The notes beneath the pieces are model-generated. The model saw nothing but the letters and a program-made list of their open reading frames with translations, did no database searches and was not told where the DNA came from. DNA of 64,000 nt, taken from assembly GCA_003353845.1 (NCBI GenBank), contig PIVT01000006.1:1-64000 (forward strand). The letters are read 5' to 3'. The number at the start of each line of letters is the position of its first letter. Position 1 is the stretch's first letter. The stretch comes from Pseudomonadota bacterium (GTDB lineage: Bacteria; Myxococcota_A; UBA9160; JADFDR01). Below are positions 35,216-44,495 of this stretch, one piece after another. The position numbers were made by a program, and so were the translations under genes.

Positions 35216-36559
35216 ATGAGTATTTTTAAAGCCTATGACATCCGCGGCCTGGTTCCCGAGCAATTGGATACCGAACTCGCCTACGGCATCGGCCGGGCGA
35301 CGGCCAATTTTTTGGGGGGTGAAACGCTGGTGGTGGGGTGGGATGCCCGCACCAGCGCCGATGCCTTTTCCGAGGCTGTTTTGCGCGCCGTGGCCGACGA
35401 GGGCGTCAATGTGATCGCCCTGGGGCCGGTGGCCACCCCTATGCTCTATTTTGCCGTGGAAGAGTGTGCCGCGGCCGGCGGCATCATGATTACCGCCTCT
35501 CATAACCCGGGACAGTACAACGGTTTTAAAATCTGCCGGGAACATGCCATTCCCGTGGGTGGTGACACTGGCTTAAAAGATATCGAGCAGCTTGTGCCCC
35601 AACGCAGCAAGGCACCGGTGGCCACCAACCGTGGCTCTGTGACGCACCTGGACATCACTGAGGACTACGTGCGTCACGTGAAAAAAGTCGGTGGTGACTG
35701 CCCCCCTCTGCGCGTGGCCATGGATTGTGGAAACGGCATGGCGGCGGCCGGCCTCGAGACTTTATTGGAAGACTTGCCCCTTGAAGTCGAGAGATTGTAT
35801 TTCGAGCCCGACGGCAGTTTCCCCAACCATGAAGCGGACCCGCTAAAGGAAGAAAACCTGGCCGATGTGATCGCCGCAGTGAAGCGTGTCGGTGCGGATT
35901 TTGGCGTGGCTTTTGATGGGGATGGCGATCGCGCTGTGTTCGTCGACGAGGCGGGCAGACCGATTTCCTCTGATCTGGTGACAGCCTTATTGGCGGGACC
36001 CTTGCTCAAAAAGAATCCGGGGGCCACGGTGCTGTATGATCTGCGTTCCAGTCGTTCAACTGCCGAAGCCATTCGAGAGAAGGGCGGTGTGGCCGAGATG
36101 TGCCGCGTGGGCCACTCCTTTGTCAAAGCCCATATGCGTGAAAGCGGTGCTGTCTTTGGTGGCGAGTTGTCGGGTCACTTCTACTTCCGCTTCTCAGACA
36201 ATCTCATTGCCGACGACGGCATCGCCGCCTTTGTCGCCATGTTGCAGTTGCTCGCTTCTGAGCAAAAACCCATGTCGGAGCTCGTGGCTCCCCTTCGACG
36301 TTATGCGGCCAGTGGTGAAATCAATAACCGCGTATCCGACACGGAAGTGGTGATCGCTGCCATTGAAGCCGAGTATGCAGAAGGTGCTGAGGTTTCTCAC
36401 TTGGATGGTCTGTTGGTGCAGTTTTCCGACTGGTGGTTCAACCTGCGCCCCTCCAACACCGAGCCCGTGATTCGCTTGAATTTGGAGGCGGAAACCGTGG
36501 AAGATATGGAACAGCGGCGCGACGCAATCCTGGATCGCATCGCACAGTTTTCGAGCTAG
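35216..36559 (+). CDS. Phosphomannomutase/phosphoglucomutase
   Basis: 447-residue alpha-D-phosphohexomutase interconverting hexose-1- and 6-phosphates for nucleotide-sugar and surface-polysaccharide synthesis. Four family signatures are in order: phosphoserine loop TASHNPGQYNGFK (about 96), Mg loop DGDGDR (about 237), sugar loop GGELSGHFYF (about 320) and phosphate-binding RPSNTEPVIR (about 415). The start AYDIRG is typical of the ManB/AlgC branch rather than GlmM. ATG is preceded by AAAGGA. Confidence 0.93.
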   Translation: MSIFKAYDIRGLVPEQLDTELAYGIGRATANFLGGETLVVGWDARTSADAFSEAVLRAVADEGVNVIALGPVATPMLYFAVEECAAAGGIMITASHNPGQYNGFKICREHAIPVGGDTGLKDIEQLVPQRSKAPVATNRGSVTHLDITEDYVRHVKKVGGDCPPLRVAMDCGNGMAAAGLETLLEDLPLEVERLYFEPDGSFPNHEADPLKEENLADVIAAVKRVGADFGVAFDGDGDRAVFVDEAGRPISSDLVTALLAGPLLKKNPGATVLYDLRSSRSTAEAIREKGGVAEMCRVGHSFVKAHMRESGAVFGGELSGHFYFRFSDNLIADDGIAAFVAMLQLLASEQKPMSELVAPLRRYAASGEINNRVSDTEVVIAAIEAEYAEGAEVSHLDGLLVQFSDWWFNLRPSNTEPVIRLNLEAETVEDMEQRRDAILDRIAQFSS

Positions 36560-36604
36560 CCCCAGGCTTTGATCAGGGGCTGTAGGTGGATCGCCTGCCG
36601 AACG

Positions 36605-37678
36605 CTACTTTGCGCTAACCGTATCGATCCGCACGAGCTCTTCTTGAATCAGCTTGTCGAATTCTTCAAAGGGTTTGGCCCCGCTAAAGGGAATGCCGTT
36701 GAGAAAGAAGGCGGGTGTACCTGAAACGCCGGCCAGTTCGCCTTCCCTCATGTCTCGCTTCACTTGTGCGACGACATCGCTGGAGGCAATGCAAGTGCTA
36801 AAGGCGGCCACGTCGAGACCCTGCTCGCCAGCGATTTCTTTCAAGCGTTGCACGCTCAAGTTGTGCTTGTTTTTAAACAAGGAGCGATGCACCCCGATGA
36901 ACTTCCCCTGGCGGTCGGCGCAAATGGCGGCCTTGGCCGCGTCGCTGGCCTGGGGGTGCATGGAGGTCAGCGGATAGTGTCGATACACCCAGCGCACTTT
37001 GTCCGGATAGGTCGCGGTTACGCGCTGCATGGCGGGCTCGGCGCGTTCACAGAAGGGGCATTGGTAGTCGGTAAACTCGATGATGGTAATGATGGCGTCG
37101 TCGGGTCCGATGGTAATTCCCGTGGCCGCCACATCGATGCGCGGTCGGGTTAACAGAATGCGTACTTCGTTTTCGGCGCGCAGCATTCGCAGGTAGGCGT
37201 CGCGGAAATCAATATCACGAGTTGTGGTCAAGAACTTTCGAATCTGTTCGCCCACTTGCTCCAAGGTGGCGTTGCCCATGCGCCGTGAGTTTTCTGTGTA
37301 GAACTGGCTCACTTCCTCGTCGGTAATGGGATCGGCTTCGCCTTGTTCCTTGGCGAGAAGTTCCGGGACCGAAAGTCCCGTCTCGGCAGCTTCGGCATCC
37401 AAGAGCCGTTGGTCAATCATGTCGTTGAGGGAGTTGGAGCGAACCTCATAGGCTTGGGACTGGTTTTGCTGTTCCGCCAGTGAGCGCAGGTATTCTTCCA
37501 TGATCCATTGATCGAGTTCGGCTTGGCGGATCGTGGACTCTCCCAGTGTGGCCACCACGGGAGAGTCGGCATTGGAAGTCTTTTCCACTTCGGATTGATT
37601 GGAAGCTGAGCAAGCGAGCGTAAAGAAACTCAAGCTCAAAACAATCGGTGTGATTAGAGCGTTACGTAATAACTGCAT
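36605..37678 (-). CDS. DsbA-like thioredoxin-fold lipoprotein with SurA-like N-terminal region
   Basis: 357 residues. Signal peptide with lipobox LSFFTLAC (Cys about 24), so probably lipid-anchored in the periplasm. Residues about 40-180 are helical and resemble the SurA/peptidyl-prolyl isomerase N-domain (VVATLGESTIRQAELDQWI). Residues about 190-355 are a DsbA/DsbG-type thioredoxin domain with active site CPFC in DYQCPFCERAEPA and cis-Pro in SGTPAFFLNG. It is probably a thiol oxidase or isomerase for exported proteins. ATG 37678 is chosen for AAGGAAA upstream and the signal peptide; the frame is open to 37879. Confidence 0.85.
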   Translation of the reverse strand: MQLLRNALITPIVLSLSFFTLACSASNQSEVEKTSNADSPVVATLGESTIRQAELDQWIMEEYLRSLAEQQNQSQAYEVRSNSLNDMIDQRLLDAEAAETGLSVPELLAKEQGEADPITDEEVSQFYTENSRRMGNATLEQVGEQIRKFLTTTRDIDFRDAYLRMLRAENEVRILLTRPRIDVAATGITIGPDDAIITIIEFTDYQCPFCERAEPAMQRVTATYPDKVRWVYRHYPLTSMHPQASDAAKAAICADRQGKFIGVHRSLFKNKHNLSVQRLKEIAGEQGLDVAAFSTCIASSDVVAQVKRDMREGELAGVSGTPAFFLNGIPFSGAKPFEEFDKLIQEELVRIDTVSAK

Positions 37679-37813
37679 GCGGGTTTCCTTGGCCAGCATT
37701 TGCCTTCTAGAAATTCTCGGGCGCCGGTGTGGTTGGGTTTCCATTTTGGTTGCTACTCTAAAGCTTCCCTGCGAAGGGGCAGAGTATAAGCGTAAAACCG
37801 GAGGATGTGTCCA

Positions 37814-38689
37814 GTGAGATCCATTCAAGTCTTGGATGCGGGTAAGCTCGCAGGGTTCCAAAAAGGTCTCGGACTCCATGGCGAGTCCATCCGCTTCTTG
37901 TGGAGCAACCGCTCCTTATGGCCCCTGGCTGCCGTTCCCGCCCTGTTTTCCCTGTTGTCTTTTGCGGGCGTAGGTTTGGTGCTGTTGTCCTATGGCGAGC
38001 AGTTGGGTGCGCTGACAAGCAGTTGGTTGCCGATGCTAGAAGTGGTGGATTGGTATCAATGGATCTGGATCGGGCCTGCCAAATTTGGCCTGTGGCTTGT
38101 GTCCGGCTTGCTTTTCCTTTTCGCGGTGGCCTTGTTGTTCTTGCTGGGCTTTTTGATCGCCAATATCCTGGCGGCGCCTTTCTTGGATTTATTGTCCCAA
38201 CGCGTTGAAAGCCTGGTGAAAGGCAAGGGCGAAGAAATCCCAGAAGGTTTTTGGGATGTCGTCAAAGAAATAAAGCGCACGATTCTTGAAGAAATCCGCC
38301 GAACGGGGGCCTTCTTGCTTTTGCAATCCGCCGTGCTGTTGCTGGGTCTGGTTCCAGGTTTGCAACTGTTGGCCATGCCCATGGCTATTGGGATCGCAGT
38401 TTTCTTTCTCACCTTGGATATGTCGAGCTACGCCTTGGACCGGAGAAGGTTTTCTTTTGCCGAGAAGCGGCGCTGGCTTTCTGCGAATCGCTACAGCGTG
38501 GTGGCCTTTGGTTCCCTGGCCATGTTTGCCTGCGCGGTCCCGGGTGTGAACTGGTTCGTCATGCCTTGGTTTGTCACAGGGGGCACACTCTTTGTGCTTC
38601 GCTCTTGTCCCGACGACCCTGGGGCAGAGGATGCCGAGCCTGCGGGCGTAGATGCCCCGAGCGGGGTCGGCCCGCCGATGGAAAAATGA
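37814..38689 (+). CDS. EI24/CysZ-like membrane protein
   Basis: 291 residues with four long hydrophobic segments and the EI24-family motif FLIANILAAPFLDLLSQRVE. CysZ in this family is a sulfate channel, but many members are uncharacterised, so sulfate transport is not asserted. The GTG at 37814 is chosen because GGAGG (37800-37804) is 9 nt upstream, whereas the ATG at 37805 touches it. Confidence 0.75.
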   Translation: MRSIQVLDAGKLAGFQKGLGLHGESIRFLWSNRSLWPLAAVPALFSLLSFAGVGLVLLSYGEQLGALTSSWLPMLEVVDWYQWIWIGPAKFGLWLVSGLLFLFAVALLFLLGFLIANILAAPFLDLLSQRVESLVKGKGEEIPEGFWDVVKEIKRTILEEIRRTGAFLLLQSAVLLLGLVPGLQLLAMPMAIGIAVFFLTLDMSSYALDRRRFSFAEKRRWLSANRYSVVAFGSLAMFACAVPGVNWFVMPWFVTGGTLFVLRSCPDDPGAEDAEPAGVDAPSGVGPPMEK

Positions 38690-38690
38690 A

Positions 38691-39551
38691 CTAGAGCAGC
38701 CCTAGCTGGGGTCGAAGGAATTCCCACATACGCTTAAATGCGTTGCCGGGAAGTTCTGCATGGCTGACCTCGTACCACTCGATCTCCTTCGGAGAATGGG
38801 CAGCGTCAAACAGCCGTTCCGTAAGCACCCGTGGTACGCGCTCATCATGTTTGGCGCCGATCACCAGCAGCGGTCTCGGATTGAAATTGCCGATGTACGA
38901 GGCTGGATCCAATTCGGGGGGGCCAAAGCCACCACCGCCAATGGCCAGGGCCGCCGCACGTGGGCGAGGGTCTATCCCGCAAAAGATGCCCCCTAAAATC
39001 GAACTCAAACTGAGGCTGGCAAAGACCATGCGTTCGGCGTCGATGTCGGGCAGGGCTTCGGCGGCATTGAGTGCATTGCGCATATCGATGACAGATTGGC
39101 GGACAAACTCGCGCCACAGAAAGCTGGAGAAGCCCGCTAGGTCTTCTCGCGGTTTGGCGACGATCTCAAGCAATTGCTCGGTCATCTTCGGGCTCACCCG
39201 ATCTCCGTGCAGCGGCAGGTCGATGCTCATCACGGCCGCGCCGCCTCGTACCCAGGGTCCCGCAGCGGCATCCAAGCTCGGCGCGTCTTTGGAACCGCCA
39301 GCGCCGTGTTGCAGGAGAACCAGGGGGTAGGTCGCCTTGCCGGAGCCTTTAGCGGGAGAGGAGCCTTCAGCGGGTGAGGAGCCTTCTGGATATAAAATGC
39401 GCCCGGGGACGCGATCACCGCGACTGGTGAACTCAATTTCTAGCCGGCGCAGGTCGGGCAGGGTGTCGTGATTGCCGACTTCCCGCGTTCGGAGGCCGAG
39501 GGACTCCTTGGGATCGGTCTGAAACAGCTCGGGGCTTTGAGTCTTAGGCAT
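38691..39551 (-). CDS. Alpha/beta-hydrolase (dienelactone-hydrolase-like)
   Basis: 286 residues; oxyanion-hole motif LLQHGAGGS, acid residue in GAKHDERVP and histidine in VSHAELPG fit the hydrolase triad. The nucleophile elbow reads ASLSLSSI instead of GxSxG, so catalysis is uncertain. A threefold EGSSPA-like repeat (about 57-72) lies in a surface loop and is encoded by short DNA repeats. No signal peptide. It converges on the EI24 gene with one base between stops. Confidence 0.75.
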   Translation of the reverse strand: MPKTQSPELFQTDPKESLGLRTREVGNHDTLPDLRRLEIEFTSRGDRVPGRILYPEGSSPAEGSSPAKGSGKATYPLVLLQHGAGGSKDAPSLDAAAGPWVRGGAAVMSIDLPLHGDRVSPKMTEQLLEIVAKPREDLAGFSSFLWREFVRQSVIDMRNALNAAEALPDIDAERMVFASLSLSSILGGIFCGIDPRPRAAALAIGGGGFGPPELDPASYIGNFNPRPLLVIGAKHDERVPRVLTERLFDAAHSPKEIEWYEVSHAELPGNAFKRMWEFLRPQLGLL

Positions 39552-39563
39552 GGTGGAGGGAGT

Positions 39564-40088
39564 TTAACTGGCTCCCAGTTGTTTGTGCTCGGTGTTTTCC
39601 GAGCCTGCTTTACCCGCAATCGAATAGGCCTTGAGAACTCGGCTCTTCTTTTTCGCCGCGTTCAAGGCTTCGGCACTGGATCGCCATTCATCGATTTCTT
39701 TCTGGAAGCTGGCAACTTCGAGAACCCACTCCTGGCCGGTGATGGCTTCGAAGACGGCGTTGTCACGGAAAACCAAGACGACATCGCCCGTGGCGACCAA
39801 CACCAACTCGGATAGCGGCGACGTGATGGAGGGCAGGAGTTTGCGCAGTGCGGAGATGCTCTTGCGAATGCGCTGTAGGGAAACACCACTGTCGATGAGT
39901 CGCTTAGTGGCTTTCAAGGCGACCAGGTCTTGAAAGGCATAGCGGTAATGACCGCCAGTGGTTTGTACTGAAGGGGTCACGAGGTCCGTCTGTGCCCAGT
40001 ACTGCAATTGTCTTCTGGAAATGTCCAGAATCTGGGAAACTTCCCGGCTTCGAAAGAGTACATCCTTGGCATCTTGGGATACAGCCAT
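39564..40088 (-). CDS. MerR-family regulator
   Basis: 174 residues. The N-terminal MerR helix-turn-helix (FRSREVSQILDISRRQLQYW) and wing motif GGHYRYAFQDL are clear; the remainder is a helical effector/dimerisation region without the Cys clusters of metal sensors, so the signal is unknown. The AAGGAGG site at 40104 is 12 nt from this ATG and only 6 nt from an in-frame TTG at 40094, which may be the true start. Confidence 0.85.
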   Translation of the reverse strand: MAVSQDAKDVLFRSREVSQILDISRRQLQYWAQTDLVTPSVQTTGGHYRYAFQDLVALKATKRLIDSGVSLQRIRKSISALRKLLPSITSPLSELVLVATGDVVLVFRDNAVFEAITGQEWVLEVASFQKEIDEWRSSAEALNAAKKKSRVLKAYSIAGKAGSENTEHKQLGAS

Positions 40089-40455
40089 CGACAAGCGACA
40101 CCTCCTTGAGAACATCAATTACAAGCGCTTCTGAAATTCAGCCCATCACACCGATTTGTTTTAAACCAACATGCCTGCAGCCCATTCGCAAGCACCCCCC
40201 AAATCGGTTTTGTAACCTGGATCACAGAACGTAGTTCGGAAGGATGGGTGCGGTCAAGTCCTAGTGTAACCTTGTCTGTCCAGAAACTTGCTTTCTTGGG
40301 ATTCCGCTCGCTTGCTTTCAGCCTGATTCGGCGCTCAGGCCCGTTTTAACGCCAACCCAGGCTGCTTTACCTGCCCTGTCCATCGCCCCATACATCCATT
40401 GCTTTCCATTTTCTCATGCTACCCGAATGGAGAGGCCTAGAGTAAGATACAGGCG
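40089..40455. other. Divergent intergenic region upstream of the MerR gene
   Basis: About 365 bp without a gene. Contains inverted arms ACCGATTTG (40150-40158) and CAAATCGGT (40200-40208), a possible operator or hairpin 65-120 bp upstream of the MerR start. Nothing else was recognised. Confidence 0.4.
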
Positions 40456-41631
40456 ATGAGCACCGATAATAAAAGTAAACTTCCCGCTGAACTGAATCAG
40501 CTCTTTGTCGAAGACGGAGGGCGCCGCCGTCCCTATATGCGCGGGATCATGATTCACTCCCTGATGGCACGTGGTGGGCGCTATGAGGACGCTCTAGAGA
40601 CCGCACAGGCGGTTTTACAGAAATTTGAGTCCCGAGAGGCGGTGGCACGCGAGGAACTTGCCGAGGCCGTCGCAGAATATTGGGGGAGCCATTTTTCAGA
40701 GCCCTTGGTGGAACCGGTCACCCTGCCAGAGACCATCACAGTGGTTTGGGAGGGTGCCAGCACTCCTTTCTCCAAAGGGATTCTTTCGCAGAGCCTTTTA
40801 GCCGCGGCCATTGACCCCACGGATGCCTACGATGTGGCGCGTGATATTGAACGTCGATTACTCGTTGCGGGCATTCGGCAAGTTCAGCGCGGCGATTTGC
40901 GACGGCGGGCGTATCAAGCGCTGGAGAAGCGGATTAGCAAGGAAGCTGCCGAACGCTATTTAACCTGGCGTAAGTACCAGGAGCCTGCGGATCGGCCTGT
41001 GATCTTGCTCCTCGGCGGAGCGACCGGAACGGGAAAAACCTCCTTGGCCCTGGAGGTGGCGCATCGCCTTGGCATCGGTCGTGTGATTTCGACGGATTCC
41101 ATTCGGCAAGTGATGCGGACCATGCTCTCGCCTGATCTCGTCCCCGCCTTGCACACCTCCTCCTTCGATGTGCACGTGGGCATGACTGCTTCTTCCGGTG
41201 GGGATCCGGTGATTGATGGATTTCACGGGCAGGCCACAACCGTGTCCGTGGGCGTGCGCGGGGCCATGGATCGGGCCATCTCTGAAAACTGTAGTTTGGT
41301 GATGGACGGAGTTTCGCTCTTGCCCGGGTTGATCGATCTGGATGATTACCACGATCAAGCCGATATTATTTTCTTGGTGGTGGCGGTACTGGACGAAGAT
41401 GCCATGAACGAGCGTTTTCAATCCCGGGCCAAAGAATCGGCGAAAAGGCCGTCGCACCGTTATTTGAAACACCTTGACGCGATTATCAACATTCAAGATC
41501 ACTTTTTGGAGGCGGCGGAGCGCTTCGGTATACCCATTGTCAACAACAGCTCCTTCGAAAATTCTGCCAAGTTGATCATTCGTCATGTCACGGAGAGTTT
41601 GCGTGAAAACGATTCGACGGAATCCAACTAA
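40456..41631 (+). CDS. 2-phosphoglycerate kinase-like P-loop protein with ATP-cone modules
   Basis: 391 residues. C-terminal half is a P-loop kinase (Walker A GGATGTGKTS near 190, then ISTDSIRQVMR and the SSFDVHVG region) resembling archaeal 2-phosphoglycerate kinase. The N-terminal half carries an ATP-cone (about 93-160: VVWEGASTPFSKGILSQSL) and, before it, a similar-looking module (about 22-90: RRPYMRGIMIHSLMARGG). ATP-cones sense nucleotide levels, e.g. in ribonucleotide reductase and NrdR. Substrate in bacteria is unproven; cyclic 2,3-diphosphoglycerate synthesis is not implied. It overlaps the next gene by 29 bp. Confidence 0.78.
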   Translation: MSTDNKSKLPAELNQLFVEDGGRRRPYMRGIMIHSLMARGGRYEDALETAQAVLQKFESREAVAREELAEAVAEYWGSHFSEPLVEPVTLPETITVVWEGASTPFSKGILSQSLLAAAIDPTDAYDVARDIERRLLVAGIRQVQRGDLRRRAYQALEKRISKEAAERYLTWRKYQEPADRPVILLLGGATGTGKTSLALEVAHRLGIGRVISTDSIRQVMRTMLSPDLVPALHTSSFDVHVGMTASSGGDPVIDGFHGQATTVSVGVRGAMDRAISENCSLVMDGVSLLPGLIDLDDYHDQADIIFLVVAVLDEDAMNERFQSRAKESAKRPSHRYLKHLDAIINIQDHFLEAAERFGIPIVNNSSFENSAKLIIRHVTESLRENDSTESN

Positions 41632-42448
41632 CAACACATTCAAAGTTCCGAGCTGGACCGGACTCTTCCTTCTGTTGGGACTGTTGGGAACCGGGGCATG
41701 TGCTCCACTGACGGTGAACGAAGAGAAGCAGATGGGCCGGGGTGTGGCTCAGGATGTCATGGAAGAGATGACTCTTGTCGAGGATCCACTCGTGGTGGCG
41801 TACGTCCGGGATATCGGTTTCAAGATTGTCAAAGCCGCCGGCCCCCAGCCTTTTGATTATAAATTTTACGTTGTTGAAAATGACGTGATCAATGCGTTTG
41901 CCCTGCCGGCCGGTTGGATCTTTGTGCACACGGAAACCATTCTCAAGGCGCGCAATGTCAGTGAGTTGTCCGGGGTGATCGGGCACGAAGTGGGGCATGT
42001 CGCGTTGCGTCACATCGCCAATAATTATCGCCGACAACAGAGCGTGGGCATTGCGCACCAAGTCGGTGTGCTTGCGGCTGAGGTCTTGGTCGGGGGAATT
42101 GGCGCCGATGCCGCGGATATCGGTGGCGGCCTGGCGGGGACGGCTTATTTAAACACCTTTAGTCGCGAGGCTGAGGAGGAAGCCGATATCTTTGCCGTTC
42201 TCACCTTGCCCAAGGCGGGCTACGATCCCGAAGGCTTGGTGACTTTTTTTGAGGTGATGCAGGCCGAGTCGAGCGGGTCCTACACGCCTGAGTTCCTTCG
42301 GAGTCATCCGACCAGCGATGAGCGCATCAAAACCACACAACGCTTGGTCAACAGGCTTCCCTCGCGTTCGGGTTTGCTAAAGAGTGATGGGGACAAACTC
42401 ATCCAGGTACAAGACCGGATTCGCAAGTTGGAGAAGCGAAACAAATAG
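41603..42448 (+). CDS. M48-family metalloprotease lipoprotein
   Basis: 281 residues. Signal peptide with n-region KTIRR and lipobox-like LGTGAC. Zinc motif HEVGH in VIGHEVGHVALRH and the third ligand region REAEEEAD define the M48 (BepA/LoiP-like) family, which degrades or assists misfolded outer-membrane proteins. GTG 41603 is preceded by GGAGA and overlaps the kinase-like gene, suggesting translational coupling. The usual TPR tail of BepA is absent. Confidence 0.9.
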   Translation: MKTIRRNPTNNTFKVPSWTGLFLLLGLLGTGACAPLTVNEEKQMGRGVAQDVMEEMTLVEDPLVVAYVRDIGFKIVKAAGPQPFDYKFYVVENDVINAFALPAGWIFVHTETILKARNVSELSGVIGHEVGHVALRHIANNYRRQQSVGIAHQVGVLAAEVLVGGIGADAADIGGGLAGTAYLNTFSREAEEEADIFAVLTLPKAGYDPEGLVTFFEVMQAESSGSYTPEFLRSHPTSDERIKTTQRLVNRLPSRSGLLKSDGDKLIQVQDRIRKLEKRNK

Positions 42449-42611
42449 GCAGCTGAAAAGAGCCAATCGCCGGATCGACTTTGCGCTCTGGATGGGTCTC
42501 CAAATCCGTGCAGTTTCATCCCCGCAGCTTTCATTGTGAGAATCGTGAAATAGGGCGGCTGCCGCGTGTATTTTTTGCCAGTGTGAATGAGGTAGGAGAA
42601 ACGAAGGCCGC

Positions 42612-43322
42612 ATGCCTAGAACGCTCAAAACAGATATCCCCGGTGAAGACTGGCGGGTAAGCCCCGAGCAAGCCCGGCAGAAAGGGTGGCGGGAGATCTT
42701 TGCCCCCGATCTAGAGGAGGGGTTTCCACTTGTTGTGGAGATCGGCTTCGGTCGAGGTGAGTTCATAATCGACTTGGCGGCTAGGAATCCAGATACGGCG
42801 TTTGTGGGAGTGGAGTACAACCGCGGGCGTGTGGTGAAGATGGCCCGGCGGCTGGCCCGGCGAGAGTTTCGCAATATACGTATTGTAGAAGCCAAGGGAC
42901 AGGAAGTCGTGTGCGATCTGCCGCTGAACTCGGTCTCTGAGTTCTGGGTGAACTTTTCAGATCCGTGGCCCAAAGATCGGCATGCCAAGCATCGGATTTT
43001 GCAGGCCGAGATGATCCATGCCATGGCATTGCGCCTTGTGCCAGGCGGTCTCCTGCACGCGGCGACGGACCATGAGAACTATGCCGAGTTTATTCAAGAT
43101 CGGATTTCCAAGGAGTCTCTTTTGGAGAACGCTTTGACGCCGTTTCCCTTTGTGCGGGAGATGCCCGAGCGTATGGTGACGGCGTATCAAAAAATCTGGT
43201 GGGAAAAGGGCAGCAGGCCTTATTTCTGGGAGTATCAGCGCGTGGCTCGTGAGCCGCTGCTCGAAGAAGCCGTGGATCCCCTAATGAAAGGCGTGTGGCG
43301 CCTGTTCAGGCAAGAAGGTTAG
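42612..43322 (+). CDS. trmB: tRNA (guanine-N7)-methyltransferase
   Basis: Makes m7G46 in tRNA. 236 residues. Motifs VVEIGFGRGEFI, VGVEYNRGRV, VNFSDPWPKDRHAKHR and the late YQ-(K)-IWW block match TrmB. Likely co-transcribed with rlmN 45 bp downstream, two RNA-modification genes together. Confidence 0.96.
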   Translation: MPRTLKTDIPGEDWRVSPEQARQKGWREIFAPDLEEGFPLVVEIGFGRGEFIIDLAARNPDTAFVGVEYNRGRVVKMARRLARREFRNIRIVEAKGQEVVCDLPLNSVSEFWVNFSDPWPKDRHAKHRILQAEMIHAMALRLVPGGLLHAATDHENYAEFIQDRISKESLLENALTPFPFVREMPERMVTAYQKIWWEKGSRPYFWEYQRVAREPLLEEAVDPLMKGVWRLFRQEG

Positions 43323-43367
43323 CTATGGGTTTTGTGTCGAGTCACACAGGGCGAGTGAGGTTGCAGC

Positions 43368-44426
43368 TTGTCTGAGCCGCTTAATCTAAAAGATTACGCA
43401 ACGGCGAGTTTGCGCGAGCGCTTTGCCAAAGCAGGGATCAAACCCTTCCGCGCCGATCAGGTAGCACAGTGGCTCTACGTACGCGGTGTGGAAGACCCAC
43501 TGGAGATGACGGATCTCGACAAGGCGCTGCGCGAAAAGCTGTCTCTGGAATGGAAGACGAGCGCCTTGAGTTTGTCTGACTTGCAGCGTTCGGTGGACGG
43601 CACACTGAAAGGTGCATTGATGGCCGAAGACGGTGCCATGATCGAAGCTGTCATTATTCCAGAGGGTGATCGCCGCACGCTGTGCATTTCATCCCAAGTG
43701 GGTTGTGCCCTGGCTTGTTCCTTTTGTGCCACCGGCGAGATGGGGTTTACGCGCAACCTCAGCACAGCCGAGATTGTGGATCAATTTCTTCACATGCAAC
43801 GGGAGATGCCCGAGGGCGAAGAGATCTCCAATATTGTTTTCATGGGCATGGGTGAACCCTTGCTCAATTTGCCCAACGTCATCGAAGCCGTGCGCATCTT
43901 TCTGGACCAGAAGACCTTCGCCATTGCGAGCAAGCGCATTACCGTGTCGACCTCGGGCGTGCTCAGCAAGATTCCTGTGTTGTTGGAGGCGGTACCGGTG
44001 AATCTGGCCTTGTCGCTGCACGCCACCACGGACAAGGTGCGCGATGTTCTGGTACCGTTGAATAAAAAATTCCCCCTGGCGGCGGTTATGCTGGAATTAA
44101 AAAACAACCCGATGATTACTAAACGCCGGCCCGTTTTCTTTGAGTACACCTTGCTGGAGGGCGTGAACGACAGTCCCGAAGATGCCAGGCGCCTCGTGGG
44201 CTTACTGAGGAAGTTGCCGGCCAAACTCAACGTGATTCCAATGAATCCTCACCCCGGATCCACGTATCGCAAGCCTGCAGAGGATGTGATTGGTCGCTTT
44301 ATGAAGGTGTTGGCGAAGGGTAATTTCCCAATTACGCTACGAAAAAGTAGAGGGTCGGACATCGATGCGGCTTGTGGTCAATTAGCCGCACGTAATAGAG
44401 TTGATGCTCTAATCAATTTGCAGTAG
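43368..44426 (+). CDS. rlmN: Dual-specificity 23S rRNA/tRNA adenine-C2 methyltransferase
   Basis: Radical-SAM enzyme methylating A2503 of 23S rRNA and A37 of some tRNAs. 352 residues. Fe-S motif CALACSFCATGEMGF, GMGEPLLNLPNV and the end motif RKSRGSDIDAACGQL with the second catalytic Cys are present. Starts with TTG, 8 nt after GTGAGG; no ATG fits the family length. Confidence 0.96.
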   Translation: MSEPLNLKDYATASLRERFAKAGIKPFRADQVAQWLYVRGVEDPLEMTDLDKALREKLSLEWKTSALSLSDLQRSVDGTLKGALMAEDGAMIEAVIIPEGDRRTLCISSQVGCALACSFCATGEMGFTRNLSTAEIVDQFLHMQREMPEGEEISNIVFMGMGEPLLNLPNVIEAVRIFLDQKTFAIASKRITVSTSGVLSKIPVLLEAVPVNLALSLHATTDKVRDVLVPLNKKFPLAAVMLELKNNPMITKRRPVFFEYTLLEGVNDSPEDARRLVGLLRKLPAKLNVIPMNPHPGSTYRKPAEDVIGRFMKVLAKGNFPITLRKSRGSDIDAACGQLAARNRVDALINLQ

Positions 44427-44495
44427 TAGAGACAGTGTCCCTTAAAGATTTTTGAAGAAAAATCGGAATAAAAACGCTTTGCGAAGGAGTCAGTG

